From assembly GCF_009801115.1 (NCBI RefSeq), contig NZ_VTOL01000001.1, positions 372,001-436,000 of the forward strand: a DNA stretch of 64,000 nt, given 5' to 3'. This document shows positions 37,373 to 46,470 of the stretch, one piece after another. Source of the stretch: Dyadobacter sp. 3J3 (GTDB taxonomy: Bacteria; Bacteroidota; Bacteroidia; Cytophagales; Spirosomataceae). Within the stretch, counting starts at the first letter, position 1, and each line of letters opens with the position of its first letter. The notes beneath the pieces were generated by a model. That model had not been told where the DNA came from and made no database searches. It was given only the letters and a program-made list of their open reading frames with translations. The position numbers and the translations under genes were made by a program.

Positions 37373-39220
37373 ATGCTTAGATATTTGTTACTTTTCTTGT
37401 TTGTTTCAACCATTGCTCTGGCGCAAAGAAATGACAGCCTGAGGAATGGAGGAGTAAACATGGATAGTGTGCGATATACAAATCTTAAAATTCGTATGTC
37501 CAAAACAAAATTCTCGCGATCCGTTTACCGGTTACTTTTTAGGGACGTATATAACCAAGGAAAAAAAGGGGAAGTAAAAGCCATTGAAACTAATCCCTTT
37601 ACGCCTTACGAAGGCATGGTAATCCGCAAAATCATCATTAAACAATTGGATGTTTTGGGAGAATCTGTTTATGATACCACGCGTGTCGGTAAACAGGTTG
37701 AACGCTTTTTGAGTAAAACTTTTCATACCAATACCCGGGAAAAGATCATCAGGAAATCCTTTCTGATGTTTTCGGAAGGAGATGAAATTCAGGCCAGCGT
37801 TTTAAGAGATAATGAACGTTTATTAAGAAAAAACGGGACCATAACCGATGCCCGGATCATTGTTGAACCACGGACAGATGTTACCTGGATGGCCGATATT
37901 GTTATTCTGATCCAGGATTCCTGGTCTTATAACTTTTCAGGTGGATTTAATTCATTTAACAAATTTAACCTGGGGCTGAATAATACAAACGTAAATGGGA
38001 CAACCCATCAGCAGCAGACAAGAATACGTTGGGATTCCAAGGATACGCTGGATAAAAAATTTCAGTTCCGTACTATTTATACCATTCCTTACATCGGCAA
38101 AACCTTTATAACCGGCCAGGCCAGTTTTATTTATGAACGTGATCAGGAGATTCAGTCTATCGTTTTTTCGAGATCATTTCTTACAACCGAAACAAAATAC
38201 GCCGGGTCATTTGATACGGGTCATGCAAAATTCAGGCAGATTAAAAGAAATATTGATAGCCTGGATGCCGAATACAAATATCAGACAGGTTATTGGTACT
38301 ATGACGCATGGATTGGCCGGTCTTTTAAATTCCCATTCAAAAACTCTTCACTCAGTGAAAAATCAAGGCTTGTTTTTGCCCTTCGCCACAACCGATACAG
38401 GTATAATGAACGGCCAGAAGTAAGCGTTGACAACAATAAAATTTATTGGGACAGAAGTGCGACCATGTTGAGCCTTGGTTATTCAAACAGAAGTTATAAA
38501 CGTGACGTTTTGATTTACGGTTTTGGTAGAACGGAGGACGTTCCCGTTGGAAATTTATTTTCCCTGACACTAGGTGGAGAAAACACAGAATTTGGACAAA
38601 GGGGATACGGTGGAATCCAATATGCAACTGGAAAATATTTACCAAAAAATTCAGGATATCTTTATTGGCTAGTCAATGCAGGTTCCTACTTCAAAAAGGG
38701 AGCTGCGCAACAGGGCGTTATCAGCGGACAAACCAACTATATCAGCAAACTGATTCCGTTTCGTTATAGCTATTTCCGGCAGTTTATTACCGTAAGGTAT
38801 ACGCGCGGGATCCGAAGAGATCCTTTGGATTATATCAATATCAGCAGAGATAACGGAATCCGGGGAATTAGCAATGATAGGCTAATTGGGACGAAAAAGT
38901 TCACGATTGGAACTGAGACCGTTTATTTTTCTGAGAAAAGTATCCTGGGCTTTCGTATTGCATACTATGCTTTTGCCGATTTCGGTTTGGTTGCCAGTGA
39001 CAGAAAACATCTTTGGAATACACCCGTTTATCAGGGATATGGTTTTGGGCTACGATTGAGAAATGAAAATCTTTCAATTAATACACTTCAGCTACGCCTG
39101 GGTTACTACGTCAACATCCCGGAAAACAGTTCTCCATTCCGCTATGCCATTGAAGGTAACACGCCGTTGAGATTAAGAGATTTTGACATTTCAGCACCCG
39201 CGGTTGTTCCTTTTCAGTAA
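37373..39220 (+). CDS. POTRA-containing BamA/TamA-like outer-membrane protein
   Basis: 615 aa from the ATG at 37373. Sec signal (MLRYLLLFLFVSTIALAQ), one or two POTRA-like segments (about 65-185: GMVIRKIIIKQLDVLG, FSEGDEIQASVLRDNERLLR, DARIIVEPRTDVTWMADIVI) and a C-terminal barrel (FITGQASFIYERDQE, FRIAYYAFADFGLV, LRLGYYVNIPE). It is shorter than BamA with fewer POTRA units and is probably a Bacteroidota accessory family member. The gene for an M50-like protease converges 10 bases away. Confidence 0.7.
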   Translation: MLRYLLLFLFVSTIALAQRNDSLRNGGVNMDSVRYTNLKIRMSKTKFSRSVYRLLFRDVYNQGKKGEVKAIETNPFTPYEGMVIRKIIIKQLDVLGESVYDTTRVGKQVERFLSKTFHTNTREKIIRKSFLMFSEGDEIQASVLRDNERLLRKNGTITDARIIVEPRTDVTWMADIVILIQDSWSYNFSGGFNSFNKFNLGLNNTNVNGTTHQQQTRIRWDSKDTLDKKFQFRTIYTIPYIGKTFITGQASFIYERDQEIQSIVFSRSFLTTETKYAGSFDTGHAKFRQIKRNIDSLDAEYKYQTGYWYYDAWIGRSFKFPFKNSSLSEKSRLVFALRHNRYRYNERPEVSVDNNKIYWDRSATMLSLGYSNRSYKRDVLIYGFGRTEDVPVGNLFSLTLGGENTEFGQRGYGGIQYATGKYLPKNSGYLYWLVNAGSYFKKGAAQQGVISGQTNYISKLIPFRYSYFRQFITVRYTRGIRRDPLDYINISRDNGIRGISNDRLIGTKKFTIGTETVYFSEKSILGFRIAYYAFADFGLVASDRKHLWNTPVYQGYGFGLRLRNENLSINTLQLRLGYYVNIPENSSPFRYAIEGNTPLRLRDFDISAPAVVPFQ

Positions 39221-39230
39221 AAGTTGAAAG

Positions 39231-39953
39231 TCAGGGCATAAAAATTGGCCCTAAAAGAAATAGCCACAACAAATACCCTCCCAATCCGCCAACCAATCCT
39301 GCCAGCAAAAAAGTAGTTTTACTGTCGTCAGGAATAAATCGTTTATAAATTATCAAAACGACTACAAAACCTAGCACAGCCAGAACAAAGGATATCAACC
39401 AGGTATCAATTTCAAAATATCTTGCCAAAATCGTTTCGTCATTCCCATACGGAAAACGTCCGCGGCTAATAGTAAATAATAATTCCATTACATAATTGCC
39501 TGTTTCTCTCAACCAGAAAAACGCAGTAAATAATATTATCCACTGTTTTTGTGAAAGAATTTCTCCATTAAAACTTTTTCTATTGAATAGGGCAATGACA
39601 AATCCGGCTGTTCCAATAATAATCGTTAGTAAAGGACCGCCCAGCGTTATCAAAAAGTTTTCATCTTTTATTCTTTTTAATAATGCGACGTAATCCTCTT
39701 TTCGGGCAAAATATTCGTTTGTCCGGATCTTGATTCTTTCATCTCTTGTAAGGGTATCAATAAAATCGTGATAGACTGTATTCTTCCAGGTCGTATAGCC
39801 GTAACTCACACGTGCATCGTAACCTAGTAATTTTGCAGTAAAAAAGTGTCCATATTCATGAAGAATCGTAGCAATAATGGTAGCAATTAAAAATCCCAGA
39901 ATAAGTTGATAAAGCAACTTATTATCAATTTCACCCATATAATTATTTATCAA
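39231..39953 (-). CDS. M50-like integral membrane protease
   Basis: 240 aa with five or six membrane helices. H32-E33-Y34-G35-H36 in helix one is a zinc-protease HExxH, followed by FFTAKLLGYDARVSYG, the layout of site-2-protease relatives. LGGPLLTIIIGTAGF could stand for the second family helix, but the NPDG-type aspartate motif is not obvious, so activity is unproven. An alternative start is the ATG at 39938. Confidence 0.62.
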   Translation of the reverse strand: MINNYMGEIDNKLLYQLILGFLIATIIATILHEYGHFFTAKLLGYDARVSYGYTTWKNTVYHDFIDTLTRDERIKIRTNEYFARKEDYVALLKRIKDENFLITLGGPLLTIIIGTAGFVIALFNRKSFNGEILSQKQWIILFTAFFWLRETGNYVMELLFTISRGRFPYGNDETILARYFEIDTWLISFVLAVLGFVVVLIIYKRFIPDDSKTTFLLAGLVGGLGGYLLWLFLLGPIFMP

Positions 39954-40075
39954 AAATTAACTTTACCAAACATGATTCTGCCTGGATAACCAAACCCAAT
40001 CTATCACGTGTACAAGTGCACACGGCCGTATATACTTTTTTTAGGCATTCAGTATACTTTTTCAAATATGTGAAT

Positions 40076-40083
40076 TAACTTTG
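40076..40083 (+). promoter_or_regulatory. -7 promoter element of carB
   Basis: TAACTTTG matches the Bacteroidota -7 consensus perfectly, about 105 bases before the carB start. The upstream -33 match is poor. Confidence 0.45.
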
Positions 40084-40187
40084 TGTAATTTTTGAACGAA
40101 CCCCTTTTATTCAAGAGAAAAAAAGTATCAGGGACGCTCCTAAGTTATTAAAAGTTATTCCCAAAATTCTACAAATTACCATTTACT

Positions 40188-43031
40188 GTGCCCAAAAATC
40201 CGAATATCAAGTCCATCCTAATTATCGGTTCTGGTCCCATCATCATTGGTCAGGCATGTGAGTTCGATTATGCAGGTTCACAAGCAGCCCGCTCACTTCG
40301 TGAAGAAGGTATAGAAGTTGTTCTAATCAACTCTAATCCTGCGACGATCATGACGGATCCGATCAGCGCTGATCATGTGTATCTGCTTCCTTTGGAGAAG
40401 AAATATATCGTCGAGATTCTTGAAAAACATAGAGCACTTGGCAGGCCAATTGATGCCGTTTTACCAACGATGGGTGGTCAGACAGCGTTGAATCTGGCTA
40501 TCGACTGCGATAAAGCCGGTATCTGGAAAAAGTATGATATTGAAATAATTGGTGTCGATATCAAAGCGATCGAAACCACAGAAGATAGAGAAAAATTTCG
40601 TCTGAAAATGCTTGAACTTGATGTGAATGTCTGCAAAGGCCGCACAGCAAGATCCTTTTTGGAAGGAAAAGAAATAGCCCAGGAAATCGGTTTCCCATTG
40701 GTTATCCGTCCTTCGTTCACACTGGGTGGAACCGGTGGCGGTATCGTGGAAAACGAAAAAGATTTTGACCAGGCACTAAATAACGGTCTGCACGCCTCTC
40801 CTACCCATGAAGTTTTGGTAGAACAAAGCGTATATGGCTGGAAAGAATACGAACTTGAATTGCTGCGGGATGGTGCGGGTAACTTCATCATCATTTGCTC
40901 GATTGAAAACTTTGACCCGATGGGTGTGCATACCGGCGATAGTATCACGGTAGCACCGGCCATGACGCTTCCTGATACCTTGTATCAGCAAATGCGTGAT
41001 CTGGCTATCAAAATGATGGACGGAATCGGGAAATTTGCAGGTGGATGTAACGTTCAGTTCTCGGTAAATCCGGCGGATGATATGATTATCGCCATTGAAA
41101 TTAACCCACGTGTTTCCCGCTCTTCTGCCCTTGCGTCGAAAGCAACAGGTTACCCGATTGCAAAAATCGCTGCGAAAATGGCGATTGGTTACAATCTTGA
41201 CGAATTAATCAACCCGATCACAGGCAGCACATCTGCTTTCTTCGAACCTTCGATTGACTATGTAATTGTAAAAGTACCTCGTTGGAACTTTGACAAATTC
41301 CCGGGTGCTGACCGTGCTTTGGGACTACAAATGAAATCGGTTGGAGAAGCTATGGGTATCGGTCGTAATTTCCAGGAGGCTTTACAAAAAGCTTGTCAGT
41401 CACTGGAAATTCGTAGAAACGGACTTGGTGCTGACGGACGTGAACTTCGTGATGTCGATGCGATCAAATATAGTTTGCAGCACCCAAGCTGGGATCGTCT
41501 TTTCCATATTTATGATGCTTTCAAGATCGGTTTGTCTTTCAAAACTATCCAGACTCTTACCAAAATAGATGCCTGGTTCCTGCGTCAGATCGAAGAAATG
41601 ATCGAATTGGAGCATGAAATTGAAAAATTTGATTTAACAGATCTTCCGAAGGATTTATTATTGACTGCAAAACAAAAAGGATATGCAGACCGCCAGATTG
41701 CACATTTACTTCAAACAAAAGAAAGTAAGGTGTATGACAGACGTAAAGAACTGGGTATCAAACGTGTTTACAAATGTGTAGATACCTGCGCAGCCGAATT
41801 TGAAGCAAAAACACCATACTACTACTCTACTTTCAATTCGTCTCAGGACATGCCTGACAATGAATCGATTGTTTCTAACAAAAAGAAAGTTATCGTTTTA
41901 GGCTCAGGCCCAAACCGTATCGGGCAGGGAATTGAGTTTGATTATTCCTGTGTTCATGGGGTTTTGGCAGCAAAAGAAGCCGGTTATGAGACGATTATGA
42001 TCAACTGTAATCCTGAAACGGTTTCAACGGATCCGGATATTGCTGATAAATTATACTTCGAACCTGTTTTCTGGGAGCACGTTTTCGACATCATCGAACA
42101 TGAAAAACCGGAAGGTGTGATTGTTCAGCTTGGTGGACAAACTGCCCTTAAAATGGCAGAGAAACTCGATAAATACGGTATCAAAATCATCGGAACAAGT
42201 TACAATTCACTTGACTGGGCCGAAGATCGCGGACGTTTTTCTCCTTTACTTGAAGAATTGGGAATTCCATATCCTAAATTCGGAACGGTAAGAACTGCTG
42301 ATGCAGCCGTAGAACTTTCACGGACATTGGGCTTCCCGCTTTTGGTTCGTCCAAGTTATGTTTTGGGTGGCCAGAACATGAAAATCGTGATTAACGAAAA
42401 AGAATTGGAACAACATGTTGTGAAAATTCTTCGTGATATTCCTGACAATAACATTCTTCTGGATCACTTCCTTGAAGGTGCTCTTGAAGCAGAAGCGGAT
42501 GCGATTTGCGACGGTGAAGATGCTTACATCATTGGCGTAATGGAGCATATTGAACCAGCAGGTATCCACTCGGGAGATTCACATGCGGCACTTCCTCCAT
42601 TCGATTTGACAGATGATGTAATTCGTCAAATTAACGAATACACACGTAAAATCGCTCTGGCGATGAATGTGAAAGGTTTGATCAACGTACAGTTTGCTAT
42701 TAAAAATGGAATTGCATACGTGATCGAGGCGAATCCAAGAGCTTCACGTACTGTCCCATTTATTTGTAAAGCATATCAGGAACCGTATGTAAACTACGCA
42801 ACGAAACTGATGTTGGGCGATAAAAAACTGAGTGATTTCACTTTCAACCCGGTTAAAAAAGGCTGGGCGATAAAAATCCCGGTATTCTCATTCAACAAGT
42901 TTGCTAACGTGAATAAAGAATTGGGTCCTGAGATGAAATCAACGGGTGAAGCGATTTACTTCATCGATGATTTGCAGGATGATTTCTTCCAAAAAATTTA
43001 CAGCGAAAGAAATCTGTATCTGAGCCGGTAG
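40188..43031 (+). CDS. carB: Carbamoyl-phosphate synthase large subunit
   Basis: 947 aa from a GTG start. Two tandem ATP-grasp halves: GSGPIIIGQACEFDYAGSQA begins the first and GSGPNRIGQGIEFDYSCVHG the second (about residue 570); PSFTLGGTGGGI and PSYVLGGQNM are the matching ATP loops. It makes carbamoyl phosphate for arginine and pyrimidines with CarA, not adjacent here. It ends at IYSERNLYLSR, so the about 120-residue C-terminal allosteric (MGS) domain of E. coli CarB (1073 aa) is missing, as is usual in Bacteroidota. Confidence 0.96.
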   Translation: MPKNPNIKSILIIGSGPIIIGQACEFDYAGSQAARSLREEGIEVVLINSNPATIMTDPISADHVYLLPLEKKYIVEILEKHRALGRPIDAVLPTMGGQTALNLAIDCDKAGIWKKYDIEIIGVDIKAIETTEDREKFRLKMLELDVNVCKGRTARSFLEGKEIAQEIGFPLVIRPSFTLGGTGGGIVENEKDFDQALNNGLHASPTHEVLVEQSVYGWKEYELELLRDGAGNFIIICSIENFDPMGVHTGDSITVAPAMTLPDTLYQQMRDLAIKMMDGIGKFAGGCNVQFSVNPADDMIIAIEINPRVSRSSALASKATGYPIAKIAAKMAIGYNLDELINPITGSTSAFFEPSIDYVIVKVPRWNFDKFPGADRALGLQMKSVGEAMGIGRNFQEALQKACQSLEIRRNGLGADGRELRDVDAIKYSLQHPSWDRLFHIYDAFKIGLSFKTIQTLTKIDAWFLRQIEEMIELEHEIEKFDLTDLPKDLLLTAKQKGYADRQIAHLLQTKESKVYDRRKELGIKRVYKCVDTCAAEFEAKTPYYYSTFNSSQDMPDNESIVSNKKKVIVLGSGPNRIGQGIEFDYSCVHGVLAAKEAGYETIMINCNPETVSTDPDIADKLYFEPVFWEHVFDIIEHEKPEGVIVQLGGQTALKMAEKLDKYGIKIIGTSYNSLDWAEDRGRFSPLLEELGIPYPKFGTVRTADAAVELSRTLGFPLLVRPSYVLGGQNMKIVINEKELEQHVVKILRDIPDNNILLDHFLEGALEAEADAICDGEDAYIIGVMEHIEPAGIHSGDSHAALPPFDLTDDVIRQINEYTRKIALAMNVKGLINVQFAIKNGIAYVIEANPRASRTVPFICKAYQEPYVNYATKLMLGDKKLSDFTFNPVKKGWAIKIPVFSFNKFANVNKELGPEMKSTGEAIYFIDDLQDDFFQKIYSERNLYLSR

Positions 43032-43060
43032 GTTTTGAGGAAAATATATTTTACAAAAAA

Positions 43061-43086
43061 ATCCCGGCTGAAAAGTCGGGATTTTT
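43061..43086. terminator. Bidirectional terminator after carB
   Basis: AAAAATCCCG pairs with CGGGATTTTT around a short loop. A tracts and T tracts on both sides let it serve carB and the opposing DUF2442 gene. Confidence 0.8.
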
Positions 43087-43124
43087 CGCGTTTGTGCCGA
43101 TTGACAATCAGGCAGATCATACCA

Positions 43125-43364
43125 TTATTTAAATATCATTTCCTTTTCAAAGAATCCTGCAACGCTTAAATCTTCACCTAATTCAGGCCAGTAGAGTGCG
43201 TAGCCATTGATGATTTCTACGTTTTTTCTTTGAGAATAAGTTGCTCCCCTCAACAAGGGAAAATCCGAAATTGATAAGTCAGCTTGCCTCCCATCGACAA
43301 GGGTAACTCGAATTTCAACCTCCCCTATTTCAACTTTTTTAGCTTTATAATCAAAAAACTTCAT
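43125..43364 (-). CDS. DUF2442 domain protein
   Basis: 79 aa, full length for this family (VEIRVTLVDGRQADLSISDFPLL, GYALYWPELGEDLSV). Role unknown; DUF2442 genes are habitually paired with DUF4160 genes and the pair has been suggested to be toxin-antitoxin-like. The partner just upstream is disrupted here, four bases away. Confidence 0.85.
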   Translation of the reverse strand: MKFFDYKAKKVEIGEVEIRVTLVDGRQADLSISDFPLLRGATYSQRKNVEIINGYALYWPELGEDLSVAGFFEKEMIFK

Positions 43365-43367
43365 ATT

Positions 43368-43600
43368 CTACGATTTAAAAAACTCATCCCATTTTCTTAG
43401 AAATTACTCTTTATTCGTTTCAACTATTATTTGTGCTAAATTTAAATCTGGATTTTTCAGCCCATTATTTTCAAGGCAATTTACTGGATTAATTGAGAAT
43501 CTTGCCTCGCCATCATTACTCCTTACGTGAACATGTGGTGGACGATGATCATTACTATAAAAGAAAAACGCAATCCAAACAAGCGTAATAATTCGGGCAT
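43368..43600 (-). pseudogene. DUF4160 gene with frameshift and premature stop
   Basis: From the ATG at 43600 the minus strand encodes MPELLRLFGLRFSF, the standard DUF4160 start, but a one-base deletion in the A run at 43564-43568 moves the frame. In the next frame the family core FFFYSNDHRPPHVHVRS and DGEARFSIN continues. A TAA at 43404-43406 then interrupts ETNKE before the conserved tail FLRKWDEFFKS, which ends at 43368. Repair of one base and one codon would give an intact 77-residue protein. A reading from 43667 with a hydrophobic N-terminus is an artefact of the shifted frame. Confidence 0.85.
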
Positions 43601-43851
43601 GTTTCAAGTACCAAAGTAAAAAGATTTTTGCTATCAAAATAATAATTAAGTTGTTCAGCCATAACATCTTTATCTAGCTAGGAATTACCTGGTTTTAGAC
43701 GCTATCCTGGAAAATGGTAACGCTGATACAATCAGACAAACAATCTGATTGATAGAATAAAATATTTAAGAATTGACGCTAGCCATTAGTCAATTTGTTA
43801 TATACCAAATGATTTGTACCGTCAGATAAGAAATCAATCATCTTTATTCGT
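43601..43851. other. Intergenic stretch with no gene seen
   Basis: About 250 bases, AT-rich, upstream of both the DUF4160 remnant and the small ORF. Repeated CAATCTGATTG-like half-sites occur near 43739-43752. No gene found. Confidence 0.3.
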
Positions 43852-44001
43852 ATGGATGCCATTACAAATAACAAAGACAAATCTGATAATGAGAAGATCC
43901 AACCTGAACAAAGAGTTACAACGGTGGAAAAGAAAATGGATCAAATGAAAGAAACTTTGAAGAAGTATCCAATACCGCAGGATATGATTAAAAAAATGTA
44001 A
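43852..44001 (+). CDS. Small charged ORF, 49 aa
   Basis: ATG to TAA encodes a 49-residue, lysine- and glutamate-rich, probably helical protein (KSDNEKIQPEQRV, VEKKMDQMKETLKKYPIPQ). No family recognised. The composition is protein-like and differs from the AT-rich surroundings, but there is no clear ribosome site, so it is only probable. Confidence 0.4.
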   Translation: MDAITNNKDKSDNEKIQPEQRVTTVEKKMDQMKETLKKYPIPQDMIKKM

Positions 44002-44393
44002 TCGGTTCAAAAATAATTTTCTGATATAATGACGTCGGTATTTATCAAAGAATACTCCTGACAACTCCTGTCGTACTTCATTTGACTGCGGTTATCTACA
44101 TTACTCTTACCTTTTTGTCAATCAGCGTAAATATAATTTTAGTATTCTGTTATTTTTTAAGGAAAACTTGTAATAATTGTGTAGTATTAACTTTAAGTAT
44201 TTAAACGATAGATCATCATTAGGAGTATTTTTACAGTTGACCATAGAGACACAGACAGAGGTTATCTTGATTTAACAGGGAAGTACAGTTACACCATGCT
44301 TTTATGTACAATTACTATTTATAAAAAAGCAGAAACCAAAATCTATCAATCAAACTTAAAGGCGGAAAACATTCGAGTCCCTAAAACACCAAA
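44002..44393. other. AT-rich intergenic stretch
   Basis: About 390 bases with no gene, hairpin or clear promoter seen. It presumably contains the promoter for the barrel gene at 44394. Confidence 0.3.
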
Positions 44394-45023
44394 ATGAAAA
44401 AAATACTTTTTTTTAGCATTTGCCTGGTAATTTCAGTCAATTCATTTAGTCAAAATACTCAATCGCTGCCTAGCCGTCTTTTAAGTACAAATCTAGGTTT
44501 GAGCAAGGCTGGCACCGGTGATATTTATGGTGTCATGATTGGTTTTGAGTTTGAAAAACAATTTCGGTCGAAGTTATCATGGTCGACTGAGCTCGCAACA
44601 AGTATTCATGATGGCTCTGATCTATTATTGGTCAAAGTAGATAATCAGCCACAACAAGATATGTCCTATCGATACACCACTGCCGGAATACAGTTAGCAG
44701 GTAAACTTGGTTATCATTTTGTTCGAACGAGCCGAGTAGATTTAGGCATTAAATTAGGCGTATTAGCTCGCTACCAATCAACCTCGCTTTCAGACGACAG
44801 AGAAATTCTTTTCCCTGCACTTACAGGATATCCATTACCTGTAAGAATACTTAGAAATACCGAGCCTCAGCGAACGATAGCAGCGGGCGCACTGATGCAG
44901 CTTTTCGCAAGATATACTTTGAAAAAAAACATAGCTATTGGCGCAACCACTGGTTTACAAATGGATACAAACGGGGATGTGATGTTTCCTGCATTTGCTC
45001 TAACAATTGGAAAACGATTTTAG
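44394..45023 (+). CDS. Small outer-membrane beta-barrel protein
   Basis: 209 aa. Sec signal (ILFFSICLVISVNSFSQ), then amphipathic strands (GVMIGFEFEKQFRSKLSW, LGIKLGVLARYQ, ALMQLFARYTLKKNIAIG) ending in aromatic F (ALTIGKRF), which fits the barrel C-terminal signal. Function unknown. Confidence 0.72.
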   Translation: MKKILFFSICLVISVNSFSQNTQSLPSRLLSTNLGLSKAGTGDIYGVMIGFEFEKQFRSKLSWSTELATSIHDGSDLLLVKVDNQPQQDMSYRYTTAGIQLAGKLGYHFVRTSRVDLGIKLGVLARYQSTSLSDDREILFPALTGYPLPVRILRNTEPQRTIAAGALMQLFARYTLKKNIAIGATTGLQMDTNGDVMFPAFALTIGKRF

Positions 45024-45043
45024 ATTTCATAAAACATATCATT

Positions 45044-45073
45044 AAAAAATCCCGGCTCTTACCGGGATTTTTT
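45044..45073. terminator. Bidirectional terminator
   Basis: Perfect 12-bp stem AAAAAATCCCGG / CCGGGATTTTTT with a 6-base loop between convergent genes at 45023 and 45118. Confidence 0.9.
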
Positions 45074-45117
45074 GTGGGCTAACATTTGGTTACGTCATCC
45101 GGTATAGTCCGAACCTT

Positions 45118-45852
45118 TCAGTTTGGCTCTTTCTTGTTTACAAACATAAATTTGATTTTATATTGAGAAGCCTGGGCTCCTTTGTATCGATCCTCATCAC
45201 CTGGATATCTGAAATATATGGCAGGATATGTTGATTCAGCAGGAACTGTGCCAATTAAAGGTCGTTCTCCTGAATCAATAGTTTCTCCCGATGCAGGTGT
45301 AATCTTCACTCTGTAACTTCTCGCAGAAGGATCATATCTGATCCAAATCGTGTGTGCACTTCCATTCGTATATGAGCCCAAATTGACATAATCGTCATCC
45401 GTTGCCGAAGCTCTGATTTTGACTTTCCCGTCCGTATCATATTTTATCCCGCCAAATTCACCAAAATGTCCGTCACCAAAAAACACAATCATGGGAACTC
45501 CTGAAATTGACGGTGTAGCATTCCAATAGTAGTAGATAGGTCTGTCTATAACCACACTTTTAGGATAAAATGCAAGATACTGTGGCCAATACCCGGACTC
45601 CGACTTATAATTGAGTTGCCTGTCCGCAGAGATTTTTAACTCCGGTCCTCTTTCGCGGGAGTACCATATCTGATCACCGACCGGATCGCCGGCTAATGTA
45701 AAATCCGGATCCGCTCCTGGTGTTGCTGAACCAAAATCAGCTTTTAAAAGATTTTCACATCGTTCAAAAGTACATCCTGAAACCAAGAGGATTATGAGCA
45801 CGGGAAATAATTTCGAAAGAAATAGTCTGGAGGAAGCAAAGGTAATTTTCAT
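45118..45852 (-). CDS. Hypothetical lipoprotein
   Basis: 244 aa from the ATG at 45852; a start at 45897 would put 15 extra residues before the signal. Lipobox LLVSGC. The body is rich in Tyr, Gly and Asp with jelly-roll-like strands (GYWPQYLAFYPKSVV, HTIWIRYDPSARSYRVKITP, TYPAIYFRYPGDEDRY), which suggests a carbohydrate-binding-like fold. No family recognised. Confidence 0.65.
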   Translation of the reverse strand: MKITFASSRLFLSKLFPVLIILLVSGCTFERCENLLKADFGSATPGADPDFTLAGDPVGDQIWYSRERGPELKISADRQLNYKSESGYWPQYLAFYPKSVVIDRPIYYYWNATPSISGVPMIVFFGDGHFGEFGGIKYDTDGKVKIRASATDDDYVNLGSYTNGSAHTIWIRYDPSARSYRVKITPASGETIDSGERPLIGTVPAESTYPAIYFRYPGDEDRYKGAQASQYKIKFMFVNKKEPN

Positions 45853-46025
45853 GGCATTTTTAATTTGAGTGTGATGCAGAAAATATGTTCTCATCAAATT
45901 TACGTCACCATAATCCAGTAATTTATATAAATAGTTATAATGTTACTGACCGGTAAAAGGCATCAACGGTAATTTCAAAGTGGGTTTGTTTGATTTAAAA
46001 TCATATCACAAATTCAGACGCGCAT

Positions 46026-46059
46026 AAAAAAAAGCCTGAAATCTTACGATTTCAGGCTC
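46026..46059 (-). terminator. Terminator of the DUF4834 gene
   Basis: AGCCTGAAATC / GATTTCAGGCT stem, read on the minus strand with a run of eight T residues following. It lies 32 bases after the stop at 46091. Confidence 0.85.
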
Positions 46060-46090
46060 AATTAAATTTTAATTAAAATATATTTTTCTA

Positions 46091-46330
46091 CTACTTTACC
46101 TCTTCATAATCAACATATTCTCCTCCACGGAAACGCGAATTGTTAGCATCTGGCGGTGCAGTATCAACACGAATTCCCGGTTTGGCTTTTTGCTCATAGG
46201 CTTTTGCTTGCCTTTTTTGTTCCTTCACCAATTGCCTTCCAACCAATAAATGAAACATAAAACGGCGAAAAACCGGCACAAAAGCAATTAACAAAAAGAA
46301 TATGATAAGAATATTAAATACAATTTTCAT
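46091..46330 (-). CDS. DUF4834 family small membrane protein
   Basis: 79 aa with one N-terminal membrane helix (NILIIFFLLIAFVPVFRRFMF) and a charged tail ending SRFRGGEYVDYEEVK, the family hallmark. Found only in Bacteroidota; role unknown. Confidence 0.78.
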   Translation of the reverse strand: MKIVFNILIIFFLLIAFVPVFRRFMFHLLVGRQLVKEQKRQAKAYEQKAKPGIRVDTAPPDANNSRFRGGEYVDYEEVK

Positions 46331-46470
46331 CTTTCAAAGGTTTTATATCTCTACTGTAACGTTTAATCTGTAAAAAATAACACACGAATATAACGAAAAG
46401 GTAACAAATGATCCAATAGGTTGGAAGAATGGTGCAACTTATGGACGGACGGCAAACTTCGAAGGCTGAT

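Noticed and set aside
43404..43667. A DUF4160 protein with a hydrophobic N-terminal helix.
   Set aside because: The hydrophobic part is the shifted frame of the true N-terminus (MPELLRLFGLRF, start 43600). The gene is a frameshifted pseudogene.
43834..44064. A 76-codon minus-strand frame over the small ORF.
   Set aside because: It is the antisense of the 49-residue frame, rich in Phe/His/Ile as expected for an antisense shadow.
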